Notes under the pieces: model-generated | What the model saw: only the letters and a program-made list of their open reading frames with translations | What the model was told of the DNA's origin: nothing | Databases searched by the model: none | Translations under genes and position numbers: made by a program | Part shown: piece by piece, positions 62,399-64,000 of the stretch | Layout: each line of letters starts with the position of its first letter | Position numbering within the stretch: the stretch's first letter is position 1 | NCBI GenBank assembly: GCA_963817075.1 | Contig: CAWFMT010000003.1 | Location: 124,001 to 188,000 of the forward strand | Source of the DNA: DASPKM01 sp963817075 | GTDB lineage: Bacteria; Bacteroidota; Bacteroidia; Chitinophagales; Chitinophagaceae | Direction: 5' to 3' | DNA: 64,000 bases

Positions 62399-64000
62399 AT
62401 GAAGAAGAAATTCTGCTTGGTCCTTCTATCGCTCTGGATGGTTGGTTTTACCTGGGCGCAGCAGCGTCAGGTTACCGGAAATGTTTCCAGGGAAGGTGGT
62501 CTACCGTTGGTTGGCGTAACTGTAGCAGTTAAAGGAACCAATATCTCCACCGCAACTGATGCTAAGGGAGATTTCAGAATTCAGGTCCCTGATCGTAGCA
62601 CCGCGCTGGTTTTTTCTTCAATTGGATTTGCCACCCAGGAAGTACAACTCGGAACTAATTCCAGTTTCAATATTTCAATGAAAGAGGAGGCAAGTAACCT
62701 CAATGATGTAGTAGTGATAGGTTATCAGACTGTGAGAAGGAAAGATCTACTGGCCTCAGTCTCTTCTGTAACTGCCAAAGATCTCAAGGATATTCCCATC
62801 AACTCTGCAGCTGAAGCATTAAATGGAAGACTTGCAGGCGTTACTGCAACCACTGCTGAGGGTTCTCCTGATGCGCAAATAAGAATAAGAGTTCGTGGCG
62901 GAATGTCAATCACAGGTGATAATTCTCCTTTATTCATAATTGACGGTGTGCAGGTTGAAAATGGATTATCTACTATTTCACCTCAGGATATCCAGAGTAT
63001 AGATGTATTAAAGGATGCTGCAGCCACGGCTATTTATGGCGCAAGAGGCGCAAATGGGGTAGTAGTAATTACAACCAAGAGTGGAAGGCCCGGCAGGATG
63101 ATTGTTAGTTATAATGGCTTTGTTGGGATTAAAAAATTGCCCAAGTCGCTCGATGTACTCAGTCCGTATGAGTATGTCATATATCAATCCGAAAGATCAA
63201 GAGGGAGCAGTACCGATAGTTCAAGCTTTGCCCGCAATTTTGGTTCAACCTGGGATACGCTATCGAACTATAAAAATATCGGAGAAATTGATTGGCAGGA
63301 CCAGGTATTCGGTAGAACTGGAATAACTCAAACCCACAATATTTCTGCTTCGGGCGGAACTCAAAAGCTGACATATAATTTTGGATACACACATAATAAT
63401 GATAAGGCCATCGTAATTAATTCAAGTTACAAACGCCATTTACTGAATTTGAAAGGTGAATACAAATTCTCTCAAAAAATAAAAGCAGGTATCAGTACGC
63501 GGTATACACAGCAGGATGTATTTGGAGCTGGTGTTTCTGACGATAAAGGTTCTGCTTACAATCGCTTGAGAAATGCAGTTAAATACAGACCATTTCTTTC
63601 AGCCAACCAGGACATTGACGATGCTGATCCACTGGCGGATCCAAATACTGGTAACGGCTTGAATCTTATAAATCCAATTCAGCTGGCAAATGCTGAATAC
63701 CGGAAGAAAACCACGAATGCCTTTAACGTTACTGCAAACATCAACATAAACATTACGAAAAACCTGACATTCAGATCAACCTTTGGCTATGATGAAAACA
63801 AACTCATAGACAGGCAATTCAGTGACACCACAACTCCTTATTCAATAATCACGGGTGGAAGAAAACCAATTGCCGGACTGGATACGACAGATAAAAAGAC
63901 AATCACGAATTCAAACGTCTTGAGTTATGCGGTCAGTGATTTCAAGGGAAAACATGATTTCGACATCCTGGTTGGAGAAGAAACATATGATCTCAGAACA
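62399..64000 (+). CDS. SusC/RagA family TonB-linked outer-membrane transporter, N-terminal part
   Basis: The frame is open from the ATG at 62399 to the window end (534 codons), so the 3' end lies outside. The signal is MKKKFCLVLLSLWMVGFTWAQQ. A carboxypeptidase-like beta-sandwich follows (VTGNVSREGGLPLVGVTVAV, NISTATDAKGDFRI), then the TonB-plug: NDVVVIGYQTVRRKDL (TonB-box-like DVVVIGY), LNGRLAGVT, RIRVRGGMSI, FIIDGVQV and the SusC hallmark YGARGANGVVVITTKSG. After that the barrel starts. The partner SusD gene would be downstream and is not visible. The substrate is probably a glycan, set by the LacI neighbour. Confidence 0.93.
   Translation, partial: MKKKFCLVLLSLWMVGFTWAQQRQVTGNVSREGGLPLVGVTVAVKGTNISTATDAKGDFRIQVPDRSTALVFSSIGFATQEVQLGTNSSFNISMKEEASNLNDVVVIGYQTVRRKDLLASVSSVTAKDLKDIPINSAAEALNGRLAGVTATTAEGSPDAQIRIRVRGGMSITGDNSPLFIIDGVQVENGLSTISPQDIQSIDVLKDAAATAIYGARGANGVVVITTKSGRPGRMIVSYNGFVGIKKLPKSLDVLSPYEYVIYQSERSRGSSTDSSSFARNFGSTWDTLSNYKNIGEIDWQDQVFGRTGITQTHNISASGGTQKLTYNFGYTHNNDKAIVINSSYKRHLLNLKGEYKFSQKIKAGISTRYTQQDVFGAGVSDDKGSAYNRLRNAVKYRPFLSANQDIDDADPLADPNTGNGLNLINPIQLANAEYRKKTTNAFNVTANININITKNLTFRSTFGYDENKLIDRQFSDTTTPYSIITGGRKPIAGLDTTDKKTITNSNVLSYAVSDFKGKHDFDILVGEETYDLRT

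Noticed and set aside
1..64000. tRNA or rRNA genes
   Set aside because: I looked for T-loop-like and cloverleaf patterns in the gaps and saw none; a tRNA search was not run.

Overview
The window looks like chromosomal DNA of a Bacteroidota bacterium, most likely a Chitinophagaceae-type member of Chitinophagia or Sphingobacteriia. The evidence is a SusC/RagA TonB-dependent transporter, the type IX secretion protein PorQ, a TamB-TamL pair, a ParA-ParB-DUF5683-DapB block, non-zinc ECF sigma/anti-sigma pairs, AT-rich intergenic DNA, weak Shine-Dalgarno signals and several TAnnTTTG-type -7 promoter elements. I saw no tRNA, rRNA, CRISPR array or prophage. The only intact mobile element is one IS3-family insertion sequence.

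Layout. Positions 1-3640 carry a shikimate/chorismate block (chorismate mutase tail, aroB, aroA, aroC). 3.6-7.8 kb holds a STAS-like protein and a cell-wall set (VanX-type dipeptidase, L,D-transpeptidase, RlpA-like protein). 7.8-14.6 kb has an RluD-type pseudouridine synthase, lipB, a D-cysteine desulfhydrase/ACC deaminase-like enzyme, a sugar nucleotidyltransferase, and an ECF sigma factor coupled to a membrane-anchored trypsin-like protease. 14.7-21.1 kb has a small lipoprotein, a DUF72 protein, a five-PAS histidine kinase and a second ECF sigma factor coupled to a predicted inner-to-outer membrane bridging protein. 21.2-26.9 kb has DUF4403, an SDR-type threonine dehydrogenase, a PLP decarboxylase, a DUF1080 protein and a lipoprotein. 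27.1-30.4 kb is dapB-DUF5683-parB-parA. 30.5-33.6 kb has a membrane metallophosphoesterase and two outer-membrane proteins. The IS element lies at 33679-35035, followed by a lon gene that is broken in two places. 37.8-40.4 kb has porQ, a receiver-only response regulator and bioB.

40.4-45.4 kb is a minus-strand run: UbiA-like membrane protein, M42 aminopeptidase, a 52-residue membrane protein, a two-part methyltransferase and an alkaline-phosphatase-fold membrane enzyme. The last four are tightly coupled. 45.5-54.8 kb has a lipoprotein, a LuxE-like acyl-activating protein, and tamB-tamL. 54.9-60.9 kb is stress and trehalose related: small unknown ORFs, a KGG-repeat protein, a GH15 enzyme overlapping an OtsA-OtsB fusion, and a small conserved protein. 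61.0-64.0 kb has a LacI-family regulator divergent from a SusC-type transporter that runs off the window.

Two non-coding layers stand out. One is a family of about 70-80 bp imperfect palindromes that begin TTAACCGC and end GCGGTTAA. There are five complete and two partial copies, all at the 3' ends of genes. The other is a set of mosaic, word-like AT-rich repeats in intergenic gaps. The observations most worth a second look are the palindrome family, the methyltransferase/AlkP/small-protein operon, the two unusual sigma/anti-sigma architectures, and the doubly frameshifted lon. None of these is proven to be a new system.
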